Shown: positions 41,893-50,209, numbered from the stretch's first letter. The stretch: DNA of 64,000 bases from Cohnella hashimotonis (GCF_030014955.1 NZ_JAGRPV010000001.1:2542001-2606000), one strand, 5' to 3'. Numbers and translations: made by a program. The notes: generated from the letters alone by a model not told the origin.

Positions 41893-43878
41893 ATGGCCCG
41901 ACATCTCGTGATCGGCAACGGCAAGATGCTCATCAATCTGGACGATCATTGCTTCATCCGCGATCTTTATTTCCCGTTCGTCGGCCAGCTCAACCATATC
42001 GGCGGGCAGCAATGCCGGTTCGGCGTCTGGTGCAACGGCTCCTTCGTCTGGCTCGACGATCCTTCCTGGCGGATCGAGCTCGGTTACATCGAAAATTCGC
42101 TCGTCACGAACGTGGTGGCCAGACATGACGGACTCGGTCTCGAGCTATACGTCAACGACGGAATCCACCAGCGGGAGAGCATCTATATGAAACGGGTTGT
42201 CGTTCGCAATCTGACGGAGGAGCCGAAGGACGTGCGCGTGTTCTTCCATCAGGACCTGATGATCGACGGCAACGAGGTCGGCGACACGGCGGCGTATTAT
42301 CCCATGAATCGCACCGTGTTCCATTACAAGCGTTCCTCCTATTTCATGTTTAACGGACGTTCGCAGACAGGCGGTATCTACCAGTTCACGACCGGCATCA
42401 AGCGGTTCCACTCGGCCGAAGGCACATGGCGCGATGCCGAGGACGGCGAGCTTATGGGCAATGCGATCGCCCAAGGCTCGGTAGACAGTACGATCAGCTT
42501 CAGGCTGGAGCTGCCGGCGAACGCCGAGAGCTCGCTGTATTACTGGATGTCCGTCGGCAGCGACCTAGAGGAGGTCAAACGGCTCGACCAGTACGTGCTG
42601 GAGAGCCATCCGGAAAAATTGCTGAGCCGCATCGTCATCTATTGGAATCACTGGCTGACGAAGGTCGGGTCGCAATATCATTTCGGCGATCTGCCGCCGG
42701 AGGTCGTGCGGCTGTTCAAGCACAGCCTGCTCATCGTGCGAACGCAGATCGACGAGCGCGGCGCCATCCTGGCCGCCAACGACACGGATATACTGCAATA
42801 CAACCGGGATCACTACAGCTACATGTGGCCGCGCGACGGCGCACTCATCGCGGACGCCATGTCGCTGGCCGGTTACCACGGGACGATCGCGCCGTTCTTC
42901 CATTTTTGCAACGACGCGCTGGCGCCGGAAGGCTATTTGTACCACAAGTACAATCCGGACGGCACCGTCGGCTCGAGCTGGCATCCGTACGTCGTGCACG
43001 GACTGCCCCGCTTGCCGATCCAGGAGGACGAGACGGCGCTCGTGCTGTTCGCACTCTGGAAGGATTACGAGCGCCACGGCGAGATCGAGCTGCCCCAATC
43101 GCTCTATCCGAGCCTCGTGCGCAAGGCGGCCTCCTTCTTATGCGACTATATCGAGCCTTCGCTCGGCCTGCCGCTCCCCAGCTATGATCTATGGGAGGAA
43201 CGGTATGGGATCTGGACGTACACCTCGGCGTCGGTATACGGCGGCCTGATGGGGGCTGCGTACTTTGCGGACCTTTTCGGCGATTATGAGCGCAGCGACC
43301 GCTATCGCAATGTGGCCGAGCGGATCAAGCTCGGCATGCTGACGCATCTGTGGGATGAAGACGCTGGCCGCTTCGCTCGCGGTCTCGCGCTGCGGGACGG
43401 CAAGTGGGAGAAGGACATGACGATCGAGAGCAGCGTGTTCGGCCTGTTCGAATTCGGCGTGCTGCCGGCGAGCGACGATCGCGTCGTCCGTACGATGCAG
43501 GCGATTCAGCAGGGTCTGTCGATCAAGACCGATATCGGCGGCATTGCCCGGTACACGAACGATTATTACTTTCAGCAGTCCGACGATCTCGAGCGCGTGC
43601 CCGGCAATCCCTGGATTATCTGCACGCTGTGGGTAGCGTATTTCCAGATCGAGACGGCGACCAGTCTGGCCGATCTCGAAGCGCCGCGGATCACGCTCGA
43701 GAAAATCGTCCATTCGACGCTGCAGGGCGGCAACATGCCGGAGCAGATCCATCCGACGCAAGGTACGCCGCTCTCGGTAGCCCCGCTCACCTGGTCGCAT
43801 GCAACCTATATCAAGACCGTTTGCCTCTACGTTCGCAAGCACGAGGAGCTTGCCGCCGGCGCGCGCAGCGCGGTTTAA
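41893..43878 (+). CDS. Glycoside hydrolase family 15 glucoamylase-like enzyme in the glycogen operon
   Basis: A 661-residue cytoplasmic protein without a signal peptide. An N-terminal beta-sandwich domain (RHLVIGNGKMLINLDDHCFIRDLYFP) precedes an (alpha/alpha)6 barrel. The presumed general acid is in YDLWEERYGIWTYTSASVYGG and the general base in NMPEQIHPTQGTPLSVAPL; YSYMWPRDGALIADAM is the substrate-binding motif. These fit prokaryotic GH15, which release glucose from the non-reducing ends of alpha-glucans. ATG 41893 is ten bases behind AGGAGAGGGG. Lying 48 bases after glgA, it occupies the position usually held by glycogen phosphorylase glgP in Firmicutes operons, so hydrolytic rather than phosphorolytic mobilisation is suggested. 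A terminator follows. Confidence 0.9.
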   Translation: MARHLVIGNGKMLINLDDHCFIRDLYFPFVGQLNHIGGQQCRFGVWCNGSFVWLDDPSWRIELGYIENSLVTNVVARHDGLGLELYVNDGIHQRESIYMKRVVVRNLTEEPKDVRVFFHQDLMIDGNEVGDTAAYYPMNRTVFHYKRSSYFMFNGRSQTGGIYQFTTGIKRFHSAEGTWRDAEDGELMGNAIAQGSVDSTISFRLELPANAESSLYYWMSVGSDLEEVKRLDQYVLESHPEKLLSRIVIYWNHWLTKVGSQYHFGDLPPEVVRLFKHSLLIVRTQIDERGAILAANDTDILQYNRDHYSYMWPRDGALIADAMSLAGYHGTIAPFFHFCNDALAPEGYLYHKYNPDGTVGSSWHPYVVHGLPRLPIQEDETALVLFALWKDYERHGEIELPQSLYPSLVRKAASFLCDYIEPSLGLPLPSYDLWEERYGIWTYTSASVYGGLMGAAYFADLFGDYERSDRYRNVAERIKLGMLTHLWDEDAGRFARGLALRDGKWEKDMTIESSVFGLFEFGVLPASDDRVVRTMQAIQQGLSIKTDIGGIARYTNDYYFQQSDDLERVPGNPWIICTLWVAYFQIETATSLADLEAPRITLEKIVHSTLQGGNMPEQIHPTQGTPLSVAPLTWSHATYIKTVCLYVRKHEELAAGARSAV

Positions 43879-43910
43879 GCGCAACTTTTTCGATTTTAGC
43901 AAAGATCGAC

Positions 43911-43948
43911 CGCCATCCCCCGGAAGCCGACGGGATGGCTTTTTTTTT
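43911..43948 (+). terminator. Terminator of the glycogen operon
   Basis: CGCCATCCC pairs with GGGATGGC around a GC-rich loop, followed by eight Ts. Confidence 0.85.
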
Positions 43949-44034
43949 CGATTTTTGAAGGTCGAACGCAACTTTTTCCCGCTGAATGGTGTAAATAGGA
44001 CAGTAACTAGCGTTGAAGAGGAGGATGCGTAACG

Positions 44035-44784
44035 ATGAGCCGCCATCAACCGAGCTCCGCAGCCGAGCCGCTCGTCACGCCGGCTTTTTTAATTCTTTGT
44101 TTTACGTCGCTGCTGTGCCTGTCCATGCTCGTCGTCAGACAAGCGCAGGTCGGCGACAGCCGTTACGGATTTCTTCTTTGGAATCTGTTCCTGGCCTGGC
44201 TTCCGCTCCTCGTCTCGATGGCGGCCGCCGGTGCGGATCGCATGCTGACGCGTATGCCGGCCGTTCGCGGCGCGATCCTGCTGATTCTTGGGATCGGCTG
44301 GCTGCTGCTCTATCCGAATGCCCCATACTTGACGACCGACTTGATCCACCTCATTATGAATCCGACGTACAGCTGGCTGCAGTCCACCGAATCGCTGATC
44401 CTTTGGTACGATTTGATCGTCTTTTTCCTTTTCGCCTGGTGCGGCTTGCTGCTCGGCTACTTGTCGATGCGCCAATTCCATCTTCTGGTCTCGCGGTATC
44501 TCGGAGCCACGGCAGGCTGGGTGTTTATTTTGGCCGTCTCGTTTCTGGGAGGCTTTGGCGTCTATTTGGGCAGAGTTATCCGTCTGAACAGCTGGGATGT
44601 CGTTTTCAGTCCGTTCAGGCTGGCGAACAGCGTTTTGGGCGGCATCAATTCGAACGGCGCGATTTTGACGATTTTGTTCGGCGTGATGATCCTGATCGTC
44701 TATTTGTCGCTTTACGGTCTCGGCGTCCAGCGCGTGCCCGGTCAAGGCGGCGTTGCCCGGGACGGGGCCGGCAGGTTATCATAG
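44035..44784 (+). CDS. DUF1361 integral membrane protein
   Basis: A 249-residue protein with six or seven hydrophobic helices and the DUF1361 hallmarks: LLWNLFLAWLPLLVS, LLYPNAPYLTTDLIHL and the late VYLGRVIRLNSWDVVFSP. No enzymatic role is established. AGAGGAGGATG lies upstream of ATG 44035. The next gene starts 39 bases after its stop. Confidence 0.85.
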   Translation: MSRHQPSSAAEPLVTPAFLILCFTSLLCLSMLVVRQAQVGDSRYGFLLWNLFLAWLPLLVSMAAAGADRMLTRMPAVRGAILLILGIGWLLLYPNAPYLTTDLIHLIMNPTYSWLQSTESLILWYDLIVFFLFAWCGLLLGYLSMRQFHLLVSRYLGATAGWVFILAVSFLGGFGVYLGRVIRLNSWDVVFSPFRLANSVLGGINSNGAILTILFGVMILIVYLSLYGLGVQRVPGQGGVARDGAGRLS

Positions 44785-44823
44785 TACATAGTTATAGTTG
44801 CTCGAGTCTAGGAGGCGGAATTC

Positions 44824-45465
44824 ATGAGTTTCTTCAAAAAGTTAACGGAGACAGTCAGCAAAGGGGTCAGCACCGCCACGGAAAAGGCCCAACAGACCGT
44901 AGAGATCACCAAGCTTCATTCGCAAATCGCGGGCAAGCGCAAGGAGATCGAGCGTCAATATAACGAAATCGGAGAAGCTGTCTACAAGGCTTATCTCGCC
45001 GGCGATTTATCCAAAGCCGAGAACGATGTCATTCCGGCCTGCCAGGTCATTGCGGACAAAGGCCGCGATATAGACACCTTGGAGGATCGCATCCGCGAGC
45101 TGCGCAACGAAAAGGAGTGCGAATGCGGACAGCGCGTCCCGTTCCAGACTCGCTTCTGCCCGGCTTGCGGCAAGCCGTTCCCTGAGCCGGCGCCGGCTGC
45201 CGAGACGCCTGTCGAAGGCGAACTGTCGGTATTGTCCGAAGACGCCAAGCCGGAGCGGGCTGCAGAGGCGATCGAAGTCTATCCGGAGGACGAGTCTGCG
45301 GATGATGCCTGGGCGGCCAGTCGCGGCGTTCCGGATGCGGAGCCGATCGTGCACGAGCCTCAGCCTCCTGCCAAGCCGCTCGTTCAAATTTGCACCGCCT
45401 GCGGGGCGGAAATGCCGGAGGAAGCGAGATTTTGCCAGGATTGCGGCAATCCGATGTATCCTTAA
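44824..45465 (+). CDS. Zinc-ribbon protein with N-terminal helical region
   Basis: The 213-residue protein has a coiled-coil-like, charged N-terminal half (residues 1-95) and two zinc ribbons: CECGQRVPFQTRFCPACG (about 99-116) and CTACGAEMPEEARFCQDCG at the C-terminus (about 190-208), joined by an acidic Pro/Glu-rich linker. It is soluble. Such YgiT/zinc_ribbon_2 architectures are common in Firmicutes and of unknown role. CTAGGAGGCGG precedes ATG 44824. It probably shares a transcript with the DUF1361 gene and ends at a terminator. Confidence 0.82.
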   Translation: MSFFKKLTETVSKGVSTATEKAQQTVEITKLHSQIAGKRKEIERQYNEIGEAVYKAYLAGDLSKAENDVIPACQVIADKGRDIDTLEDRIRELRNEKECECGQRVPFQTRFCPACGKPFPEPAPAAETPVEGELSVLSEDAKPERAAEAIEVYPEDESADDAWAASRGVPDAEPIVHEPQPPAKPLVQICTACGAEMPEEARFCQDCGNPMYP

Positions 45466-45497
45466 GTTCGAGCAACGTAAAAGTGATTGTTATCGAA

Positions 45498-45537
45498 AGC
45501 CGTCGAAGCGGTGTTTATGCCGCTTCGGCGGCTTTTT
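45498..45537 (+). terminator. Terminator after the zinc-ribbon gene
   Basis: AGCCGTCGAAGCGG pairs with CCGCTTCGGCGGCT (one mismatch-type G-T), followed by TTTT. Confidence 0.85.
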
Positions 45538-45574
45538 CGTGCTTGCCGGCGTGAGTGAAACTTCAAATGGATTA

Positions 45575-45674
45575 TGTCATTAAATATGACGCAAAATCCT
45601 TAGTTTCATAAAATAATAATAATTTAAGTACGAAAAAGGAAGACATTTAATATTGAATGTTATAAAATATAACA
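45575..45674. promoter_or_regulatory. AT-rich control region with two inverted repeats ahead of the PucR-type gene
   Basis: In a GC-rich genome this stretch is strikingly AT-rich. GTCAT-TAAAT-ATGAC lies near 45578-45590 and a 7-3-7 palindrome TGTTATA-AAA-TATAACA at 45658-45674, 59 bases ahead of the start codon. The second is a plausible operator or promoter core. Confidence 0.5.
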
Positions 45675-45732
45675 TAATAAAGGCGATTAGTTAGAGTGTT
45701 ATTCATCGTGCATGGCGAGGAGGGGGAGTAAC

Positions 45733-47106
45733 GTGGCTGCAATGTCCCGTAATGACGCCAATCCCGAGAGCAGATCGAAGCGCATGAGCTTTCCGATCAC
45801 GGGCCCGAAGGATGAGCTTTCGGCGAAGCTGGCGGATGAGCGTACGGCGCCTGATCGGCAGTATGCTGACGAATACAGTCATTTGGCCGAGCTGAATTCG
45901 TCGCTGGCTCGGGTATCCCGTTTGCTTCTGAATGGCGGCAGCTTGGAACAGGCACTGGACGCGATGGAGGAATCGCTCGGCAATCCGATCGCGGTCTTCA
46001 GGAGCAGAGACGGCGAGTGGCGTTCCGGCGGACTCGAAGCGACGGCGGCGGCGCAAGTCGCCGCTTTTGTCGGGCGTGAAGCCGGGACCGCCGATGCATC
46101 CGGTTTTATCGGCACGGGGAACGGCAGAAGAGCATACGTGCACTGGATCGCGCGTCGCGGAGACAATCCGTCCGCCATCGCGCTGTTCGAGCAGGATCGT
46201 TCGATCGCCGCTTTGGACTTACAGATTTTAGCGCGCTTGTCTGCGTTCTTTGATTTAGAGATGGCTAATATCGACGCGGTCCGGGAGGTCGAAGGGAAAT
46301 ATCTTGAGCTATTCCTTCAGGATTGGCTCGCGGGCAAGATCGTCTCCGAACGGGACTGGACGGTGCGGGCGGAGGTATGCGGCTGCGAGATCAAGCGCGC
46401 AGGCCGGCTATATGCAGCCCTGGTCGGGCTCCCGGAAGCGGGCGGCGAAGCGGGTGACGCCAAGCTCGCGGAGCTGTCGCGTCTGCTTAGAACGGGAAGA
46501 CGTATGCCCGGGCGAGAGCTGCTTGCAGCCGTCTATGGCGGCGATCTCGTGCTGATCCTGTCGGAGAAAGAGGAAGAGGGACCGGAATCGGCCGAAACGA
46601 CGACGGAAGCGAAGTTGCTGGAGCTGCTTGGCGAGCTTCGCGCAGAGCTCGGGGCGCCGGCGATGCGGTTGTTCGCCGGACGCCCGGTCGCGAAGCCGGA
46701 GCTGCTGCCGGCCAGTCTGTCGCAAGCCAAAAGGGCGAAGCAGGTCGCCGAGGTGTGCGGGCTGGCGGGAGACGTCGTGCCCTACGATGATCTAGGCGTG
46801 TACGCGCTGCTGTATTTAATTCCGGGCGGCGAGGAACGCGAGCAATTTTTGCGCCGTTATATGGCTCCGCTGCAGCAGGCTGACCGCAAAGGAGGCGGCC
46901 GGCTTGCGGAGACGCTTGAAATGTTTTTCCGATGCAACGGCAATATCAAGCTGACCTCCGAGCGGCTGTATGCGCATTACAACACGATCGTCTACCGTCT
47001 GGACAAAATCCAGAGCATTCTCGGCGTATCTCTCGACGATCCCGAAGACAGGCTCCAGCTTCAGCTGTCGCTGAAGCTCGGCCAGCTCTCGCCCGGCAGC
47101 TACTGA
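45733..47106 (+). CDS. PucR/CdaR-family transcriptional regulator
   Basis: A cytoplasmic regulator of 457 residues. The central part resembles the GGDEF-like domain of CdaR/PucR proteins, and the last 60 residues are the PucR-type helix-turn-helix (LAETLEMFFRCNGNIKLTSE, then RLYAHYNTIVYRLDKIQSIL). Start is placed at GTG 45733, six bases after AGGAGGGGGAG; ATG 45712 precedes that box and ATG 45742 is 15 bases away. The neighbours do not reveal a target. The AT-rich palindromic region upstream suggests autoregulation. A terminator follows. Confidence 0.82.
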   Translation: MAAMSRNDANPESRSKRMSFPITGPKDELSAKLADERTAPDRQYADEYSHLAELNSSLARVSRLLLNGGSLEQALDAMEESLGNPIAVFRSRDGEWRSGGLEATAAAQVAAFVGREAGTADASGFIGTGNGRRAYVHWIARRGDNPSAIALFEQDRSIAALDLQILARLSAFFDLEMANIDAVREVEGKYLELFLQDWLAGKIVSERDWTVRAEVCGCEIKRAGRLYAALVGLPEAGGEAGDAKLAELSRLLRTGRRMPGRELLAAVYGGDLVLILSEKEEEGPESAETTTEAKLLELLGELRAELGAPAMRLFAGRPVAKPELLPASLSQAKRAKQVAEVCGLAGDVVPYDDLGVYALLYLIPGGEEREQFLRRYMAPLQQADRKGGGRLAETLEMFFRCNGNIKLTSERLYAHYNTIVYRLDKIQSILGVSLDDPEDRLQLQLSLKLGQLSPGSY

Positions 47107-47136
47107 CCGCCGTGTGTTAACAGGCTCGAAACGTTC

Positions 47137-47177
47137 AAAAGCCTCCGGCCGCAGCGAATGCGGACCGGAGGCTTTTT
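47137..47177. terminator. Terminator between the PucR-type gene and the YjcZ gene
   Basis: AAAAGCCTCCGG and CCGGAGGCTTTTT form a long stem with A-run and T-run on either side, serving both convergent genes. Confidence 0.85.
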
Positions 47178-47214
47178 ACGCTATCGTTGCGTGCGCGGCA
47201 TCGCCGCTAGTCGA

Positions 47215-47334
47215 TTAGAAAATGCCGGCTTTGAGGATGATGACGAGAAGCACATACAGTACCAGCGCGAACGCTGCACCAGCCATGGCGCCGCCGCCGT
47301 ATCCGCAACCTGCGCCTGCTACTCCGTATCCCAT
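47215..47334 (-). CDS. YjcZ-family small sporulation protein
   Basis: A 39-residue peptide: a Gly/Ala-rich head with GCGYGGGAMAG followed by a single hydrophobic helix (AFALVLYVLLVIILKAGIF). This is the standard layout of the YjcZ family, whose genes are expressed during sporulation in bacilli. A perfect GGAGG lies eight bases before the ATG at 47334. It is located 104 bases downstream of gerPE on the same strand, and so may share the sporulation programme of that operon. Confidence 0.88.
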   Translation of the reverse strand: MGYGVAGAGCGYGGGAMAGAAFALVLYVLLVIILKAGIF

Positions 47335-47438
47335 AGTAACAACCTCCCGAAGTGGTTTATGTGATGAGCGATCACACAGTCATCATATGCGGAGGATGGC
47401 GGGCGGCTTGTGCGTTCGCCCGTTTGTGTTGTTACGTC

Positions 47439-47846
47439 TTATTTAAAATCGACTTCGACCAATGGACGAGTACCGGGGATCCGATTGCGGATGTTCACGA
47501 TCCTCGTCTCGGCGGTCTCCGGTCCGCCGCAGCCGATTCTCACATGGGAGGCAGCGGAGATGGCGGTAATTTGAATGGCGCCGATCTCGATCGGTGCGCA
47601 AGCCGACAAGAAGGCCGATGCGGGTCCCTGGTCAGGCGGGGGAATGGGGAGGGGACGGGTAAATAAGGAATAGGAGGCGAAAGGAAATTCGTTGTCCCTG
47701 AACGTTGCGACGCTTCGCTGCACGGCAAGCACTCGCGCATTCAGCCTCGCGCCGTCGCGGTTGTCCCCGAAATGAACGATCGACGAATCGGATGCCGAAT
47801 TAATGTAGACAAGACCGACGGCCGACAGCCTGGCCGATAAATTCAT
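47439..47846 (-). CDS. gerPE: Spore germination protein GerPE
   Basis: The 135-residue product is recognisable as GerPE by the start RLSAVGLVYINSASDSSIVHFGDN and the central RVLAVQRSVATFRDNEFPF. GerP proteins are made in the mother cell and help germinants pass through the spore coat. Its ATG (47846) lies one base after the gerPD stop. It is the last gerP gene here; the expected gerPF does not follow. Confidence 0.88.
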   Translation of the reverse strand: MNLSARLSAVGLVYINSASDSSIVHFGDNRDGARLNARVLAVQRSVATFRDNEFPFASYSLFTRPLPIPPPDQGPASAFLSACAPIEIGAIQITAISAASHVRIGCGGPETAETRIVNIRNRIPGTRPLVEVDFK

Positions 47847-47847
47847 C

Positions 47848-48048
47848 TTACTCGTTCTCTTCAGGAAGCGCCGGCAGAGGTGCGAGCGGTCCGACGATGA
47901 CGGATTCGGGCGGGGTGTCGAAATACGAATAAAGCGTCATGCTGTGCGTGTCCCCAACAAGCATAGAGGAGGAGCTGGAAATACCCAGAACCCGGATCGA
48001 TCCGATTCGGACCGGTTCGTTGTTGACGATCATTTGTCCGAGACTCAT
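47848..48048 (-). CDS. gerPD: Spore germination protein GerPD
   Basis: A 66-residue protein matching GerPD: MSLGQMIVNNEPVRIGSIRV, then LGISSSSSMLVGDTHSMTLYS. AGGAAAGG lies upstream. It follows the gerPC stop by five bases and is part of the gerP operon. Confidence 0.88.
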   Translation of the reverse strand: MSLGQMIVNNEPVRIGSIRVLGISSSSSMLVGDTHSMTLYSYFDTPPESVIVGPLAPLPALPEENE

Positions 48049-48053
48049 CGATG

Positions 48054-48752
48054 TCACGGCCTTTCCTGGGGAGGTTGCGGCGCACGCTTGGCCGCATAGT
48101 TTTCGAAAGCGGCCCGTACGTCCTTCCTGACTTTGCCGATCACTTCCCGTTCCCAATCCGCTATCGCTTTTTCGCCGGTTTCCTCGGGCAGCGGCGACGT
48201 ACGCGCGTAATACTGGATGCGGGGGCCTAATTGATCTCTTACGTCCTTCGTTACCATCTGAATTTCGGAAGCAGGGAAAGAAACGCCGTTTTTTGAGGCG
48301 GCCGCTGCCAGATCCGCTGCGGCTTCTTTGTCAAACATATCGTTTCCCAGCTTGATTAAGCGGGGGATTAACGGCTCGGATCCCGCTGTGCCGACGGCGG
48401 GCGTTTGCCAGGTGCCTGGGGCCGGAACGTCGAAGGAATCGACGTCGCCTTTGGCGTTGGGACTAATGCCGATGTTGAGCGTGCCGTCCAGTCTGCTTAC
48501 CTTGAGCTGATCGAAGTGATACTCGACATGAAGGGGAGGCTTGCTCTGCAGGTCTTCGATGCGGCTCTGCATCTCGCCTATTCGCGATTGGGCTTCGGCT
48601 TGCCGCTGACGCAGGTCGGCGATCTGCTTTTCTAACTCTCCCAATTGCGCCGCAGCCGATGCGATCCAGGATTCGAGCTCGCGAATTCGCCCTGCGCAAG
48701 CTTGGCAATCGAAGCCCGAATATCCGTTCGGAAAATGCCATACCGAGTTCAA
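48054..48752 (-). CDS. gerPC: Spore germination protein GerPC
   Basis: The 232-residue protein has a coiled-coil N-terminal region (residues 20-70, with heptad-like LEKQIADLRQRQAEAQSRIG) and the GerPC core (VEYHFDQLKVSRLDGTLNIG). It starts at TTG 48752, nine bases behind GGGAGG; no ATG is in reach. The predicted oligomer would act as a coat-associated scaffold for permeability to germinants. It lies 37 bases after gerPB. Confidence 0.9.
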   Translation of the reverse strand: MNSVWHFPNGYSGFDCQACAGRIRELESWIASAAAQLGELEKQIADLRQRQAEAQSRIGEMQSRIEDLQSKPPLHVEYHFDQLKVSRLDGTLNIGISPNAKGDVDSFDVPAPGTWQTPAVGTAGSEPLIPRLIKLGNDMFDKEAAADLAAAASKNGVSFPASEIQMVTKDVRDQLGPRIQYYARTSPLPEETGEKAIADWEREVIGKVRKDVRAAFENYAAKRAPQPPQERP

Positions 48753-48789
48753 TGCAAAACGCCTCCCGCTTAGAAAAGTACCATGCGCG

Positions 48790-49011
48790 TTACCTGGGAT
48801 TGGGCAGCGGGACGAGGGACAAAGGCGTCAAGGCGTTGGTCAGTTGCCCCTCGGTCAGCTCGGCTGCCGGTTCTGTAAAGCCTCCTGTGTTATAAAGCTG
48901 GGAGAGCGAACGAATGCTTCCGGCGCTGCCGATCTGGAGAACGGAGGAGTTGGAGACGGCATCGACGCGCAGCTGTCCGATCGATATTTGCTGATAGATC
49001 GTCCATGCCAT
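48790..49011 (-). CDS. gerPB: Spore germination protein GerPB
   Basis: A 73-residue protein with the family pattern MAWTIYQQISIGQLRVDAVS and NSSVLQIGSAGSIRSLSQLY. The ATG at 49011 shares its A with the gerPA stop (TGATG), so the two are translationally coupled. Confidence 0.9.
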   Translation of the reverse strand: MAWTIYQQISIGQLRVDAVSNSSVLQIGSAGSIRSLSQLYNTGGFTEPAAELTEGQLTNALTPLSLVPLPNPR

Positions 49012-49235
49012 CAGACTACGGCACCTCCCGCCGAGTTCGAATCGACGACGTCCGGATCGTTCGTATTGGTCGAGCTTATCGAGTTGGTTCTGGGCAAATC
49101 GCCGGTAACGAACGAACCTGCTCCCGCGAATGTTTTGGTCGTGCTGGATGGGGAAACTTGCAGGCAGTCTCCGAATTGAACGACGCCGCTGGAGCCGATG
49201 CTGATGATTTTGACAGCTCCTACGATGCTGGGCAT
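49011..49235 (-). CDS. gerPA: Spore germination protein GerPA/GerPF family (first gene of gerP operon)
   Basis: A 74-residue protein of the GerPA/GerPF family: MPSIVGAVKIISIGSSGVVQ, then FGDCLQVSPSSTTKTFAGAG and TNDPDVVD. The two paralogues are hard to tell apart; the GDLPRTNS segment is reminiscent of GerPF, but the first position in the operon is that of gerPA. GGGAG lies ten bases before ATG 49235. A sigma-K promoter lies about 35 bases upstream. Confidence 0.88.
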   Translation of the reverse strand: MPSIVGAVKIISIGSSGVVQFGDCLQVSPSSTTKTFAGAGSFVTGDLPRTNSISSTNTNDPDVVDSNSAGGAVV

Positions 49236-49268
49236 GCGGCAACGACTCCCTTTTGAATGGTCATGTCG

Positions 49269-49297
49269 TATTGTATGAAGGCTGGAGCCCAGATGTT
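49269..49297 (-). promoter_or_regulatory. Sigma-K promoter of the gerP operon
   Basis: On the minus strand AACA, exactly 16 bases, then CATACAATA reproduces the sigma-K consensus mACm-N16-CATAnnnTA at every specified base. Transcription should start near 49262. Sigma-K control of gerP is established in bacilli. Confidence 0.8.
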
Positions 49298-49424
49298 CCC
49301 GATTTCGGGCTTTTCGCACGCCCTCGCCCAGGGAGGCATATACTGATGTGGTTTTGATGCCGGCGGATCGACTCGCCGCGATCCGGCGACGAGCGACGTT
49401 TTTCTGCGAGGGAGGGCGCAAACC

Positions 49425-49901
49425 ATGTCATTTTTCGACGAAGGGCCGCTGCCCAACTGGGACGAGATCCGCAAGCTGATCGGCAAGGATCTGCCATGGG
49501 ACTTGATCAAACAATGGGAGAACAAGGACGATTCGTGGCTCGACGATTATATACGGAAGCTCGGCTTTGGCAAGCATGAAGATAAGACGGTGGCCGCGGC
49601 GGGAATCCGGCCCGATGCCGTCACAGCCACCCCGCAGATGGAGGCGCGAAAAGAGCCCAAGCGGGTTATCGCTACGATTAAACCGCCGCCGGGTACGGAC
49701 AGGAGAGCCGTGCGCCTGCATGCGACTGCCGATCGGCTGCGCGTCTCCGGGCTGCCCGGAGACGCTACGGCGTCGCTCAAGCTGCCCTGCCTCGTTTTGC
49801 CGAAGACGGGCAGTGTGGTCTGGAAAAACGGAAAATGGGTCGTCGTATTCCGGCGAAAGCCGGCGCGGCAAGGCGAGGTCGAGCTATTTATCGGAGAGTA
49901 G
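49425..49901 (+). CDS. Protein divergent from gerP, possible Hsp20-like beta fold
   Basis: The 158-residue soluble protein has a Trp/Asp-rich N-terminus (FDEGPLPNWDEIRKLIGKDL, with DLPWDLIKQW and SWLDDYIRKLGFG). After a linker, its C-terminal half shows the strand pattern of alpha-crystallin/Hsp20 or spore-coat relatives (VRLHATADRLRVSGLPGDAT, then KLPCLVLPKTGSVVWKNGKW). GGGAGGG precedes ATG 49425. Position back-to-back with gerPA suggests a spore-related role, but a CATATACT in the intergenic region has no matching -35. Function not established. Confidence 0.65.
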   Translation: MSFFDEGPLPNWDEIRKLIGKDLPWDLIKQWENKDDSWLDDYIRKLGFGKHEDKTVAAAGIRPDAVTATPQMEARKEPKRVIATIKPPPGTDRRAVRLHATADRLRVSGLPGDATASLKLPCLVLPKTGSVVWKNGKWVVVFRRKPARQGEVELFIGE

Positions 49902-50008
49902 CACGACTAACGATGTTCAATTCTGCCCGGATTCGATATAATGCTTTACAGCGGCATTCGCGCATGCCAAGGCGCGCGGATGCATCAGAGGATGGGGAGG
50001 AAGCTTTT

Positions 50009-50209
50009 TTGGAACTGGTCGACGTATCTGAAGTGTCCGCGGGTCTGTTTATCGTTGGCGTTATTTTTATTTTGTTGGTCGGAGGATTGCTCAGTATGGG
50101 CATACTCCGTTTTTTTCAGGGCAAAAAGGGACAAGGCTGGGGCTACATGGTCGGTTCGGCCGTCTCGCTCGTCGCGTTTATTTTCGTCGTAAACGAGTGG
50201 TTCGCTTGA
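50009..50209 (+). CDS. Small two-helix membrane protein
   Basis: The 66-residue product has two hydrophobic segments (about residues 9-31 and 41-62) split by the charged turn RFFQGKKGQGWGY. The start is TTG 50009, eight bases behind GGGGAGGA; longer ATG starts at 49913 or 49835 would add an arginine-rich, implausible N-terminus overlapping the previous gene. No named family recognised. It precedes yidD by 75 bases. Confidence 0.65.
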   Translation: MELVDVSEVSAGLFIVGVIFILLVGGLLSMGILRFFQGKKGQGWGYMVGSAVSLVAFIFVVNEWFA

